A DNA stretch of 64,000 bases, from positions 1 through 64,000 of the forward strand of contig JACQON010000007.1 of assembly GCA_016202545.1 (NCBI GenBank), in the 5' to 3' direction. The notes under the pieces are model-generated. The model worked only from the letters and a program-made list of their open reading frames with translations. It was not told where the DNA came from and did no database searches. The translations under genes were made by a program, and so were the position numbers. This stretch comes from Chloroflexota bacterium (GTDB lineage Bacteria > Chloroflexota > Dehalococcoidia > Dehalococcoidales > JACQON01). Within the stretch, counting starts at the first letter, position 1; each line of letters begins with the position of its first letter. Positions 36,264 to 43,930 of this stretch are shown piece after piece.

Positions 36264-37976
36264 CTAACCGGCCCCGGAGTCCGTCACCACATTGAGCAGA
36301 GCAGGTCGCCCCCGGGCTATTTGCTCCAGCGCCCGGCGCAGGGCAGGCTCTATTTCAGTCGATTCTTCCAGCTTCTCACCCCAGCCGCCAAAGGCCTCCG
36401 CCACTTTGACATAATCCGGCGGGGGTGTGATGTCCACGCCCAGGTAGGCACCGGTCTTCACCGCCCATCCATCCGGGTAGCATGCCTGGTGGGCGCTCTT
36501 CATGGTTACATAGCCGCCGTTATTGAGAACTATGGTGAGCACGGGCAGATGGTACTCCTGGAAAAGCCCCAGGGCGGCGACCGCGGGATTATAGCTGAAT
36601 GTGCCATCGCCGACAAAGAAGATGACCGGCCTATCGGCGCTGGCCAGCTTCACTCCGGCGGCCATCCCCAGCCCGATTCCCAGGCCTCCGGCGCTGACCC
36701 CGAAATAGCCTTCAGGGTCGGTCAAATACCTGAAGATAAGGTCGCGGTGAATTATGGTTTCCTCCATGATGATGGAGTTTTTGGGCAGAGCCTTGTTGGC
36801 CAGGTACAAAAACCATTTGGAGGAGATGGGCTTATCGTTCTGAGAGGAGATGGCTTCCGCCTTCCACCGCTCCGCCATTTGCTCGTGTTTCGTCCGCCAC
36901 ATCTCAAACCTCTTCCGGTAAGGAGAGTTCGGGAAGGCCGATTCGGGGGTGCGGGCGCGGATGGCGTCCACCAGGGCAGCCAACCACTGCTCTATGTCGC
37001 CGGTGAGCGATAGGTCAACCCGGTAGCCCCAGTATGGCAGTTGCTCCTTTAGCGGGTATTCGTCCAGAAATATGACCCTGGCGCCTTTACCGGGAAAAGA
37101 GGATGGCGGATACCACGGGGTGGTAGCACCGATGACAAATACCACGTCCGCTTCTCGGAGCGCTTGGGAGGCATCATAGCCCATGTGGAGGGGGTGATTA
37201 TCAGGGAAATTGGCAAAGGTGGGGTCGATGCACTCAAACACCGGCGCACCCAGAAGCTCGGCCAGTTCGACCAGCTTATTGGCCGCCCCGGGGCCGGCGC
37301 GCTCGGTGATGATTATGGGCTGCCTGGCGCGGAGGAGCTGACTGGCCGCCTCACCCACGTCGTCAGGGTGTGGCCGGGATAGGGCCATCGAGGGGCAGGC
37401 AGGGGTGATTTCCATCTCAGGCAGCGATTCAAATAGAAGACCGCGGGGTACGCTGAGGAAGACCGGCCCCCTGGGAGGCGTCTGGGCTATCTGGCAGCCC
37501 CGGCACAGGGAGTCGACCAGGCTCTCCTTGGAGGTGACGGCGTTGCTCCACTTTACATAAGGCCTAACCAGGACGTCAGGGCTTTCCACGCTTGAGAGCT
37601 GGCTCAGCCACCACCAGCCCGGCCCCTTCCCATCCGCATACTCCGTGTAGTGAGAGCAGTCCGTGCTGAAAACAATCAGGGGCGTCTGGAGCAAGCTGGC
37701 GGCGCGAATGGCCATGGCGCCATGAAGAGTGCCGGCATTGGCGTGCAGCAGGATAGCCGGCAGGCGGGACGTGGCCCGTGCATAGCCCATGGCAGCCGAA
37801 ATCGCCAGGCTCTCATGTCGGCAGTTGACGTATTTCATGGCCTTATCGCCCTGCGCCCGGCTTCTGGCCAGTCCCTCCCACACCGGTATCCACTCCGTGC
37901 CTGGAGAGCAAAAGACGTACTCGATGCCATGACGCCGGAATAGCTCCAAAAGCAGGTCGCCGCCGGATATGGACAT
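36264..37976 (-). CDS. Thiamine-diphosphate-dependent enzyme (acetolactate synthase/benzoylformate decarboxylase-like)
   Basis: A 570-aa three-domain ThDP enzyme. The catalytic Glu is in NCRHESLAISAAMGYAR, the central domain follows (ITERAGPGAANKLVELAELLG), and the ThDP/Mg motif GDGTFSYNPA ends in LNNGGY at the C-terminal domain. The family includes acetolactate synthase, benzoylformate decarboxylase and oxalyl-CoA decarboxylase; none is certain. A decarboxylase or lyase for a 2-oxo acid made by the neighbouring molybdoenzyme is a reasonable inference. TAGGAGG precedes ATG 37976. mobA ends 10 bp upstream on the same strand. Confidence 0.85.
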   Translation of the reverse strand: MSISGGDLLLELFRRHGIEYVFCSPGTEWIPVWEGLARSRAQGDKAMKYVNCRHESLAISAAMGYARATSRLPAILLHANAGTLHGAMAIRAASLLQTPLIVFSTDCSHYTEYADGKGPGWWWLSQLSSVESPDVLVRPYVKWSNAVTSKESLVDSLCRGCQIAQTPPRGPVFLSVPRGLLFESLPEMEITPACPSMALSRPHPDDVGEAASQLLRARQPIIITERAGPGAANKLVELAELLGAPVFECIDPTFANFPDNHPLHMGYDASQALREADVVFVIGATTPWYPPSSFPGKGARVIFLDEYPLKEQLPYWGYRVDLSLTGDIEQWLAALVDAIRARTPESAFPNSPYRKRFEMWRTKHEQMAERWKAEAISSQNDKPISSKWFLYLANKALPKNSIIMEETIIHRDLIFRYLTDPEGYFGVSAGGLGIGLGMAAGVKLASADRPVIFFVGDGTFSYNPAVAALGLFQEYHLPVLTIVLNNGGYVTMKSAHQACYPDGWAVKTGAYLGVDITPPPDYVKVAEAFGGWGEKLEESTEIEPALRRALEQIARGRPALLNVVTDSGAG

Positions 37977-37986
37977 GGTTTGCCTC

Positions 37987-38616
37987 CTATAGTCTGGTAT
38001 AGAGATGGTCGCTCGCCTGAGCTTGCCTTGCCAGCTCCCTGGCCCGGCTCAGGTCGGCTTCGGTATTGATGTTGAAAAAGCTCAGGTGGTCAGGGTCGAA
38101 ACGCTCAATCTCCCCGGCTGCAATGTAGTTCACCTTGACCCTGGGGAAAAGCTGGAGAACGCTGAGCATGTCCTGGCTCAGCATGGACTCTATCGGAGCC
38201 AGGCAGGTTCTGGCGTAGACGGCGTGGAGCGGCTCCAGCACACCGCCCAGACTCGGCACCACGCAGTCGAAGTTGGCCGAAAGCCCGGTTATATAACGGA
38301 GCAAAGCTCCATTAAGGAAAGGCATATCGCCGGCAACGACGATGTTATGGAAGGAGTCGGACGTGATGAGGCCGGTATAGATACCACCGAGAGGGCCCTT
38401 GCCGGGATGAATGTCGGTCACTATTTTCAGACGCTGGTTGCTGTCGAGCTGCGGAAGCGACTGGCCCGGAGCGATGACCACGATGATTTCGTTCCAGTCA
38501 CTGAGGCAGTCTATCACCCGCTGCAGCAGATTGCTGCCGCCGATGTACTCCGAGAACTTGTTCCGTCCCAGGCGCAAGCTCCTGCCGCCAGCAAGGACGA
38601 TACAACTAATAGCCAA
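37987..38616 (-). CDS. mobA: Molybdenum cofactor guanylyltransferase (MobA-like)
   Basis: Attaches GMP to molybdopterin to form the guanine dinucleotide cofactor used by NarG-type enzymes. The nucleotide-binding motif CIVLAGGRSLRLGRNKF is at the very N-terminus, and the metal-binding VVAGDMPFLN matches the family. I place the start at TTG 38616, since AAGGAG lies six bases upstream and translation then begins LAISCIVLAGG; the ORF-track start at 38670 adds residues unlike any MobA. The resulting 209 aa is a normal length. Its position between nitrate reductase genes and other molybdoenzymes fits cofactor supply. Confidence 0.88.
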   Translation of the reverse strand: MAISCIVLAGGRSLRLGRNKFSEYIGGSNLLQRVIDCLSDWNEIIVVIAPGQSLPQLDSNQRLKIVTDIHPGKGPLGGIYTGLITSDSFHNIVVAGDMPFLNGALLRYITGLSANFDCVVPSLGGVLEPLHAVYARTCLAPIESMLSQDMLSVLQLFPRVKVNYIAAGEIERFDPDHLSFFNINTEADLSRARELARQAQASDHLYTRL

Positions 38617-38685
38617 AGCGTGCTCCTTGGTTGGCCCGGTCTGGCGAGCGATGCCAGGCCCGGCCGGCACTGCTTTCCCGTCGCT

Positions 38686-38889
38686 TCAGACGGTCTTCCT
38701 GGCCGCTTTTCCCCTGCCCCTGGCTGCTCCTGTCGCTTCCTCGTCTTCCTGGTGGCCCTGTTCCTTGCGGAAAGCACGTATCGCTTTGCCGATACTGTCG
38801 CCCACCGCCGGAAGTTTGCCCAGCCCGAAAACCATCAGGATGATGAGCAGAATAAGCCCCAGTTCCCACGGACCGATACGAAATGGCAT
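38686..38889 (-). CDS. tatA: Twin-arginine translocase TatA/TatE family subunit
   Basis: A 67-aa protein with the classic layout: a short N-terminus, one transmembrane helix ([20 protein letters not shown]), a hinge with [20 protein letters not shown] amphipathic helix, and a charged tail. TatA forms the pore that exports folded, cofactor-loaded proteins. No tatC is present in the window. The nitrate reductase catalytic subunit here has no twin-Arg signal, so the exported client is probably encoded elsewhere. Confidence 0.93.
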   Translation of the reverse strand: MPFRIGPWELGLILLIILMVFGLGKLPAVGDSIGKAIRAFRKEQGHQEDEEATGAARGRGKAARKTV

Positions 38890-38907
38890 GAGGTTTCTCC
38901 CTATAAA

Positions 38908-39459
38908 TTATGGGGGAAGCCACGGCGATTTGCAAGTCCCCAGCACAGCGGAAAAGGTCGGGGTGTTACTCATTCTGGCGCTTTTTCCTTCAGGATGAAT
39001 CCTTACCCGGAGAATGCAGGTCGTCCGGTCGCTCTGAGGCTCGGGACAGGCTTCCAGCCCCAACTGGCTGGCCCAGATACGGAAGGACTGACGGCAGTAG
39101 CGGCAGACGTGTCCTTTGCCCAGGCCCAGCTTTCGCGCCATGGCCCACTGGTCTTTGCCCCAGCCGCCAAGGCAGCCCTGGATAAAAACAAGCTCAGCCC
39201 GGTCATCTTGCAGCTTGCTTAGCTTGAAGACAACCTCGGGATACAGCGTCTCAAACGCCTCTGCCTCTTTGAGCAGGTATTCCCTGGCCGTGGGCGTGGC
39301 CGTGCCCATCCATTCCATGGCGCCGGCTGACCAGAGGTGCTCAGCGTAATCTTCCGGGGCGAGGCCGGCTTTCCTGGAGAAGGCTACGCCGGCCAGCTCG
39401 AACTTCAAACGTCCGCGGGCGGTGCGCCGCCATCGTTTCTGGGTGCTGTTCAGCGGCAT
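38908..39459 (-). CDS. Hypothetical protein with Cys motif, in the nitrate reductase cluster
   Basis: Not recognised. 183 aa, soluble, with FELAGVAFSRKAGLAPEDYAEHLW at the N-terminus and a central GKGHVCRYCRQSF containing CxxC, plus a later Cys in GLEACPEP. The last 35 residues are encoded across a dispersed repeat (TCCTTCAGGATGAATCC on the plus strand), so the native C-terminus may have been replaced. Co-directional with nar, tatA and mobA genes, which suggests a role in molybdoenzyme maturation or redox, but that is conjecture. Confidence 0.6.
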   Translation of the reverse strand: MPLNSTQKRWRRTARGRLKFELAGVAFSRKAGLAPEDYAEHLWSAGAMEWMGTATPTAREYLLKEAEAFETLYPEVVFKLSKLQDDRAELVFIQGCLGGWGKDQWAMARKLGLGKGHVCRYCRQSFRIWASQLGLEACPEPQSDRTTCILRVRIHPEGKSARMSNTPTFSAVLGTCKSPWLPP

Positions 39460-39468
39460 AATTGAACC

Positions 39469-39849
39469 TCAGACTTCGGTGCCGTGCGGGCTGGCGACGC
39501 CGTCTCGATGTGCCGCCGGGACCGGTGCTGCTGTTCTGGCGTGGGACTGCCTGAGAAGATAAGCCAGCGCCAGTGAGGCCACGGTGAGGCTGGCGAAGAG
39601 AACAAAGCCGGAGGCATAGCCGGCAGCGCCCTGGATGCGGACGAAAAGGCCCATCAGGGGTGGTATGGCGAAGCCGCCGAAGGCGCCCAGGGCTAATGCC
39701 AGCGTTGTGGCTAAGGCTAAATAAGCCGCAGCAACGACCCCTAAAGCCATTCCCTGCCCAAAGCTCAGTTGGCTTTTCGTCCCGGCAGCATGGCTCGCCT
39801 CAGTAATCGTTTCTACCAGCGGTGCGTAAGAATGTAATTCCTGTCTCAT
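39469..39849 (-). pseudogene. C-terminal fragment of a NarK-type nitrate/nitrite transporter
   Basis: 126 aa with two to three hydrophobic segments. The stretch GAFGGFAIPPLMGLFVRIQG followed by GYASGFVLFASLTVASLALA matches the last helices of NarK/NNP-family MFS proteins, where a GxxGGF(F)xPxxxG motif is conserved. The first 30 residues are not transporter-like. The matching N-terminal piece is at 40943-41173, with a complete TehA/SLAC1-family gene lying between. It could be expressed, but it is too short to transport alone. The fragment call rests on motif recognition, so confidence is moderate. Confidence 0.55.
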
Positions 39850-39861
39850 ATCAGCGTACCA

Positions 39862-40956
39862 TCATGAGCGGGGACGCAATCGTAGAGCGTAATTCTTTAA
39901 GAGGTTAACAATCAGTCCAGTAAAGGTTGCCAGCCAGGTCGCCATAGCCAGATAAATAAAAAACTGGGGGATAAAAGTGATAAACGGTAAATCGTTTACG
40001 GTAGCGAGTTGAAATGTGGCCGCTGTGTACATACCGAGAGGGAAAACCGCCCCCCAGTACAGCGGGCTGTAGGTCAGGGGAAGCTTTCTGTAAAGATGCC
40101 GCCAGATTCCCAGGACGATGAGCATTGGAATCCACCATGTTCCGGTGGCCCAGAAAAACATAGTAAAACCTTTGAGAAATGGTAGAATCTCACCGAAGAA
40201 GGTGAAGTTGGGTGTGTTGGCGATTAGAATCGTCCCGCTAAGGGTAGAGATAGCCACCGCGCCCATATTAATCCAGTAAGGTGGGGTGAGGTCCTGTGGG
40301 GAGAATTTGAAAAAGAAGTATCGATAAAATATCAGGGAGATTATCCAGATATAGAGCATGCCGCCGAAGAGCCACATGACGAGGGCGAGGAAGAGTACCT
40401 GGCTCTGGTAAGACTCGAAATAATGTCCCAGCAACCCGCTCAAGACGGCAACTGATTGTGTGGCGACGACGGCGGTCAACCATCCGCCGTTAATCCCCTC
40501 GGCGATGGACGGTTTGCTTTCCTTAACAATAAGGCCGGTAAAAATGGTGTAAATTAGGCTTACCCAAAGCAGAAAAGCCAGGAGCCATAAAGCGGCCGCT
40601 ATCTGATAGTCGTGCATAATGATGACAAACTGGCTGCCAAGCACACCGGTCCCGGCGGCCATGGTGAAAAACCCAGGGCCAAGACCGTGGTCGAAGAGGT
40701 CAGCCAAAAAGCGCCGTGGGAAATAGACCACCCGTAAGACAATGAGACCCCAGAGAATCACGAAGGCGACCAAGTTAAACCAGAACAAACTGATGGCAAT
40801 AAAGCCCATGCCGAGCATATTGGCAGCGATAGAGATAATGCCGGTGGCCATGACGAGGGCAAAATAGGATGGGTGTAAGTTTTCCGCTGCCGCCATGACC
40901 ATGGAACGGAGCGAGCCCCGCGTTTTGCGGCCGTTGGCTGCGTCAACGGCCGCCAC
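39862..40956 (-). CDS. TDT family (TehA/SLAC1-like) membrane transporter or anion channel
   Basis: A 364-aa protein with ten hydrophobic segments. The opening ENLHPSYFALVMATGIISIA is the standard start of tellurite-resistance/dicarboxylate transporter (TDT) proteins, the bacterial relatives of plant SLAC1 anion channels. GTWWIPMLIVLGIW and YWGAVFPLGMYTAATFQL are further family segments. I start at GTG 40956, with GGGAGGAG ideally placed; the ORF-track start at 40977 overlaps the upstream narK piece more deeply. It lies inside the interrupted narK, and plant relatives conduct nitrate, so a nitrate or nitrite channel role is an attractive inference. Confidence 0.85.
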   Translation of the reverse strand: MAAVDAANGRKTRGSLRSMVMAAAENLHPSYFALVMATGIISIAANMLGMGFIAISLFWFNLVAFVILWGLIVLRVVYFPRRFLADLFDHGLGPGFFTMAAGTGVLGSQFVIIMHDYQIAAALWLLAFLLWVSLIYTIFTGLIVKESKPSIAEGINGGWLTAVVATQSVAVLSGLLGHYFESYQSQVLFLALVMWLFGGMLYIWIISLIFYRYFFFKFSPQDLTPPYWINMGAVAISTLSGTILIANTPNFTFFGEILPFLKGFTMFFWATGTWWIPMLIVLGIWRHLYRKLPLTYSPLYWGAVFPLGMYTAATFQLATVNDLPFITFIPQFFIYLAMATWLATFTGLIVNLLKNYALRLRPRS

Positions 40957-41173
40957 TGGGCTCCTCCCAGGCGCCAAAGGGAATGCGCAGCAGCGACCCG
41001 GATAGCGCCGGCACCGCTACCAGTAAGCCCATCATTACTGGGCTTAGCTGCATAATATCCTTAAATTTGTGTGCCGTTGGCCCGAAGAGTGAGACTGCGG
41101 CAAATCCGATGAAAAAGCCCAGGGCGGCGCTGAACAGGCATTGGGCCGGCGAGCCCTTGACCATCTTGCCCAT
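40943..41173 (-). pseudogene. N-terminal fragment of a NarK-type nitrate/nitrite transporter
   Basis: 76 aa. ALGFFIGFAAVSLFGPTAH followed by LSPVMMGLLVAVPALSGSLLRIPFGAW is the typical first two helices of a NarK MFS protein, including the LLRIPxG loop. The frame then departs (EEPSGGR) and stops inside the ribosome-binding region and start of the TDT gene. GGAGAG precedes ATG 41173. The remaining MFS helices are missing apart from a piece at 39469-39849. Confidence 0.7.
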
Positions 41174-41210
41174 GTCTACTCTCCTTCTTCTCCCTGCCGA
41201 TAGGCCGTGC

Positions 41211-41885
41211 CTACTGGACCTGGCGGCGGTGCCACATGACTATCTGGTATGGCCGCCACAGATAAGCAAACGGTATTGATACTATGTGCACCAGCCTGGT
41301 GAACGGGAAAACCGCTATCAGGACCAGCGCGGCGACGGCGTGAATCTTCGCCAGCACGGGCAGCGAGGCAACGTATTTCAAATCGGGGGACAGCTTGACC
41401 AGAGACCATATGTACGGTGTGGCTGTTGTCACAAACCAAGCGGAGCCCCAGCGGTAGAAGATAGCGACCCCGATGCCGGCGACGACGGTTATGAGCAGGA
41501 GCGCCAGGAGCACCATGTCCATGGGTGTGGTCACCATGCGGACACGCGGATTGGTGCTTCTTCTCACCACCAGTATGACCAGCCCCACCAGTAGCAGCAG
41601 CCCCATCGCCAGGGCGGTGCCTTCCAGGATGTAGAGTCGGACCGGGACGCTATTGAATGCCTTCACCCCCGCCGGGAAGAAGACGCCAATCAGGTGGCCT
41701 ACCAGCACGGCGATGATTCCGTAGTGCCAGGGCACCGAACCCCAGAATAGCTGGCGGCCCTCCAGGAACTGGGAGGAAAGGCTGGAATAGGTGAACTGGT
41801 TGCGCACGTACCGCCAGATTGAGCCTCCCACCGCTATCACCACGGCGACATAGGGGAAAATGCCGAAAAGGAAAAGGTCAACCAT
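41211..41885 (-). CDS. narI: Respiratory nitrate reductase gamma subunit
   Basis: The membrane cytochrome b subunit (224 aa) that oxidises quinol and feeds NarH. Five hydrophobic segments are visible. Candidate haem ligands include His in SVPWHYGIIAVLVGHLIG and the C-terminal pair in LAKIHAVAALVLIAVFPFTRLVHIV. The start overlaps the end of narJ by 8 bp. Confidence 0.94.
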   Translation of the reverse strand: MVDLFLFGIFPYVAVVIAVGGSIWRYVRNQFTYSSLSSQFLEGRQLFWGSVPWHYGIIAVLVGHLIGVFFPAGVKAFNSVPVRLYILEGTALAMGLLLLVGLVILVVRRSTNPRVRMVTTPMDMVLLALLLITVVAGIGVAIFYRWGSAWFVTTATPYIWSLVKLSPDLKYVASLPVLAKIHAVAALVLIAVFPFTRLVHIVSIPFAYLWRPYQIVMWHRRQVQ

Positions 41886-42429
41886 GCGCCAGACCTCCTG
41901 ACCTGGTTAATTCCCGGTGCACCTGCTGCAAAAACAGTCTTAGAGCGTTGACCGCCGGAGAGTAGCCCTGGCCGTTCTTGTCTTTTTCCATCCTTTCCAG
42001 CACCGGCAGGACGCAGTCCTGAAGCAGGGGGATGACGAACTCCGGGTCCCGGGCCACGCTGAGGAACCTGAGCAGGACGCAAAGATGGTCAGGCAGCTCG
42101 CCGTTCCCGGAAAAGCCGTGGGCCTGATAAGCATCCTGCAATTTGACCATGAAGGCGCTCCGTTTGGCGCCCTCGCCGAAAAGGTGGTAGCCGAGATAGG
42201 GTGCTGTCGCCGGGGCGATGTCAAAAGTCTGGGTGTAAATCTCCTCCAGCGCTCCTCTTTCCTGGCTGCTAACGAAGGTGGCGAAGTCCTGCATCGCCCT
42301 GGCGCTTTTGGGAAAGGAGCACTCCAGTCGCCGGGCGCACTCTGCGGCAGCCTCCGGCATGGCGTCGCCGGGATAGTCCAGCACCACGGCAAAAAGGCGG
42401 CATATCTCTTTGGCGTCTTCAGGCAGCAT
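41878..42429 (-). CDS. narJ: Nitrate reductase molybdenum cofactor assembly chaperone
   Basis: A TorD/NarJ-like all-helical chaperone (183 aa) that binds NarG and aids cofactor insertion. It starts MLPEDAKEICRLFAVVLDYP and contains LEEIYTQTFDIAPATAPYLGYHLFGE, a recognised NarJ segment. It overlaps narI and shares one base with the narH stop. Its position between narH and narI is the standard order. Confidence 0.93.
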   Translation of the reverse strand: MLPEDAKEICRLFAVVLDYPGDAMPEAAAECARRLECSFPKSARAMQDFATFVSSQERGALEEIYTQTFDIAPATAPYLGYHLFGEGAKRSAFMVKLQDAYQAHGFSGNGELPDHLCVLLRFLSVARDPEFVIPLLQDCVLPVLERMEKDKNGQGYSPAVNALRLFLQQVHRELTRSGGLAHG

Positions 42430-43919
42430 TATAGCCCCCGTTCCAATGGCAAATTGAAATCAAAGCCTACGTGGCCCTTGTGCCTCATCAGCTGTTCTAT
42501 TTGTTCGATAGTCTCCTCGCGGTGATACGGCGGTATGGCAAACCGGTCGTCAAAGCGGGGGACGGAGGTCAGCCGTGCTATTTGCTCGGCTTGCTCGGCG
42601 GTGCAATCCGCCTCAGCCATCATGGCTGCGACACGCTCTTCAGCGATGTCGCCCACAGCTTTGGCCCTCTGGTAGACCCGGACCGCCAGCAGCTTTCTGA
42701 TAACCCTCTTTATTGTCTCCGTATTGCCAGCGCTGAAGAGGCGCGCCATGTATTTTAGCGGCACGCGGGCGCTTTCCACCCTGCCGAAAAATTCAGCTTC
42801 GGCAAGGTCGTAGCTGCCGTCCCTCATTGAGGCGATGACCGGCAGCAGCGGCGGGACATAGAAGAGCATCGGCAGCGTGCGGAATTCGGCGTGCAACGGC
42901 AGTGCCAGCCCCCACTCTTTGACGAACTTGTAGACGGGGGACCTCTGGGCCGCCGCAATCCAGTCATCGCCGATGCCGTTCCTCCTGGCAGCGGCCACTA
43001 CAGCAGCATCGCCGGGGTCAAGGATTAGGCCGAGCTGTGCCGCCACCAGGTCGTTATCCGGCACCTTGGCGGTGGCCTCAATACGCTCAGCATCATAGAG
43101 GATGACGCCGAGGTAGCGAATCCTGCCCACACAGGTATGGAAGCAGGCCGGCGCCTGCCCGGTCTCCAGCCGGGGATAGCAGAGTATGCACTTTTCCGCT
43201 TTGCCGGTCTTCCAGTTGTAGTAGGTCTTCTTATAGGGGCAGCCGCTGACGCAGAACCGCCAGCCGCGGCATTTCTCCTGGCTCACCAGGACGATTCCAT
43301 CTTCACCCCGCTTATAGATGGCGCCGCTGGGGCAGACAGCCAGGCACGCCGGGTTCAGGCAGTGGTTGCAGATGCGGGGGATATAGAAGAAGACCATCTG
43401 TTCCAGGCGGAACAGCGATTCCCGCTCCAGCGGCGTCAGTTCGGCCAGGTTGACATCGTTCCTGGCATAGACGGAGGAGCCGCTGAGGTCGTCATCCCAG
43501 TTGGGCCCGGCTTCGATGTCCAGGTAGCGGCCAGTTATTTGAGATAGCGGTTTGGCCGTGGGCTGGTCTTCACCAAGTGGAGCGTTGAACAGGTGCTGGT
43601 ACTGGTAAGTCCACGGCTCATAGTAGTCATCCAGGCTGGGCAGGTAGGGGTTGTAGAAGATGTTGGTCAGCAGCCCCAGCCGGCGGCCGACCCTGGGGGT
43701 CAGGGAGTTCCCTTTTAGCATCCAGCCACCCTGGTATTTCCCCTGGTCTTCCCACAGGGTGGGGTATCCGGTGCCCGGCTTGGTCTCCACGTTGTTCCAC
43801 CACATGTATTCAGTGCCTTCCCGTGACGTCCACAGGTTATTACACGCCAGGCTGCAAGTGTGACAGCCGATGCACTTGTCCAGATGAAACACCATGGAAA
43901 GCTGCGCTCTGACGTCCAT
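42429..43919 (-). CDS. narH: Respiratory nitrate reductase beta subunit
   Basis: The iron-sulfur electron-transfer subunit (496 aa). Cluster motifs are CIGCHTCSLACNNLW at the N-terminus, CNHCLNPACLAVCPSGAI, CRGWRFCVSGCPYKK (with the Trp typical of the [3Fe-4S] site) and KCILCYPRLETGQAPACFHTC. It starts at ATG 43919 with GGGAGAAGAGG upstream; the longer ORF-track version runs back into narG. It lies 11 bp after the narG stop. Confidence 0.96.
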   Translation of the reverse strand: MDVRAQLSMVFHLDKCIGCHTCSLACNNLWTSREGTEYMWWNNVETKPGTGYPTLWEDQGKYQGGWMLKGNSLTPRVGRRLGLLTNIFYNPYLPSLDDYYEPWTYQYQHLFNAPLGEDQPTAKPLSQITGRYLDIEAGPNWDDDLSGSSVYARNDVNLAELTPLERESLFRLEQMVFFYIPRICNHCLNPACLAVCPSGAIYKRGEDGIVLVSQEKCRGWRFCVSGCPYKKTYYNWKTGKAEKCILCYPRLETGQAPACFHTCVGRIRYLGVILYDAERIEATAKVPDNDLVAAQLGLILDPGDAAVVAAARRNGIGDDWIAAAQRSPVYKFVKEWGLALPLHAEFRTLPMLFYVPPLLPVIASMRDGSYDLAEAEFFGRVESARVPLKYMARLFSAGNTETIKRVIRKLLAVRVYQRAKAVGDIAEERVAAMMAEADCTAEQAEQIARLTSVPRFDDRFAIPPYHREETIEQIEQLMRHKGHVGFDFNLPLERGL

Positions 43920-43930
43920 CCTCTTCTCCC

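Noticed and set aside
38005-39222. 405-aa plus-strand ORF
   Set aside because: Antisense across mobA, tatA and the hypothetical, all of which have clear motifs on the minus strand.
39469-41173. Insertion sequence as the cause of the narK split
   Set aside because: No transposase, terminal inverted repeats or target duplication could be seen around the TDT gene.
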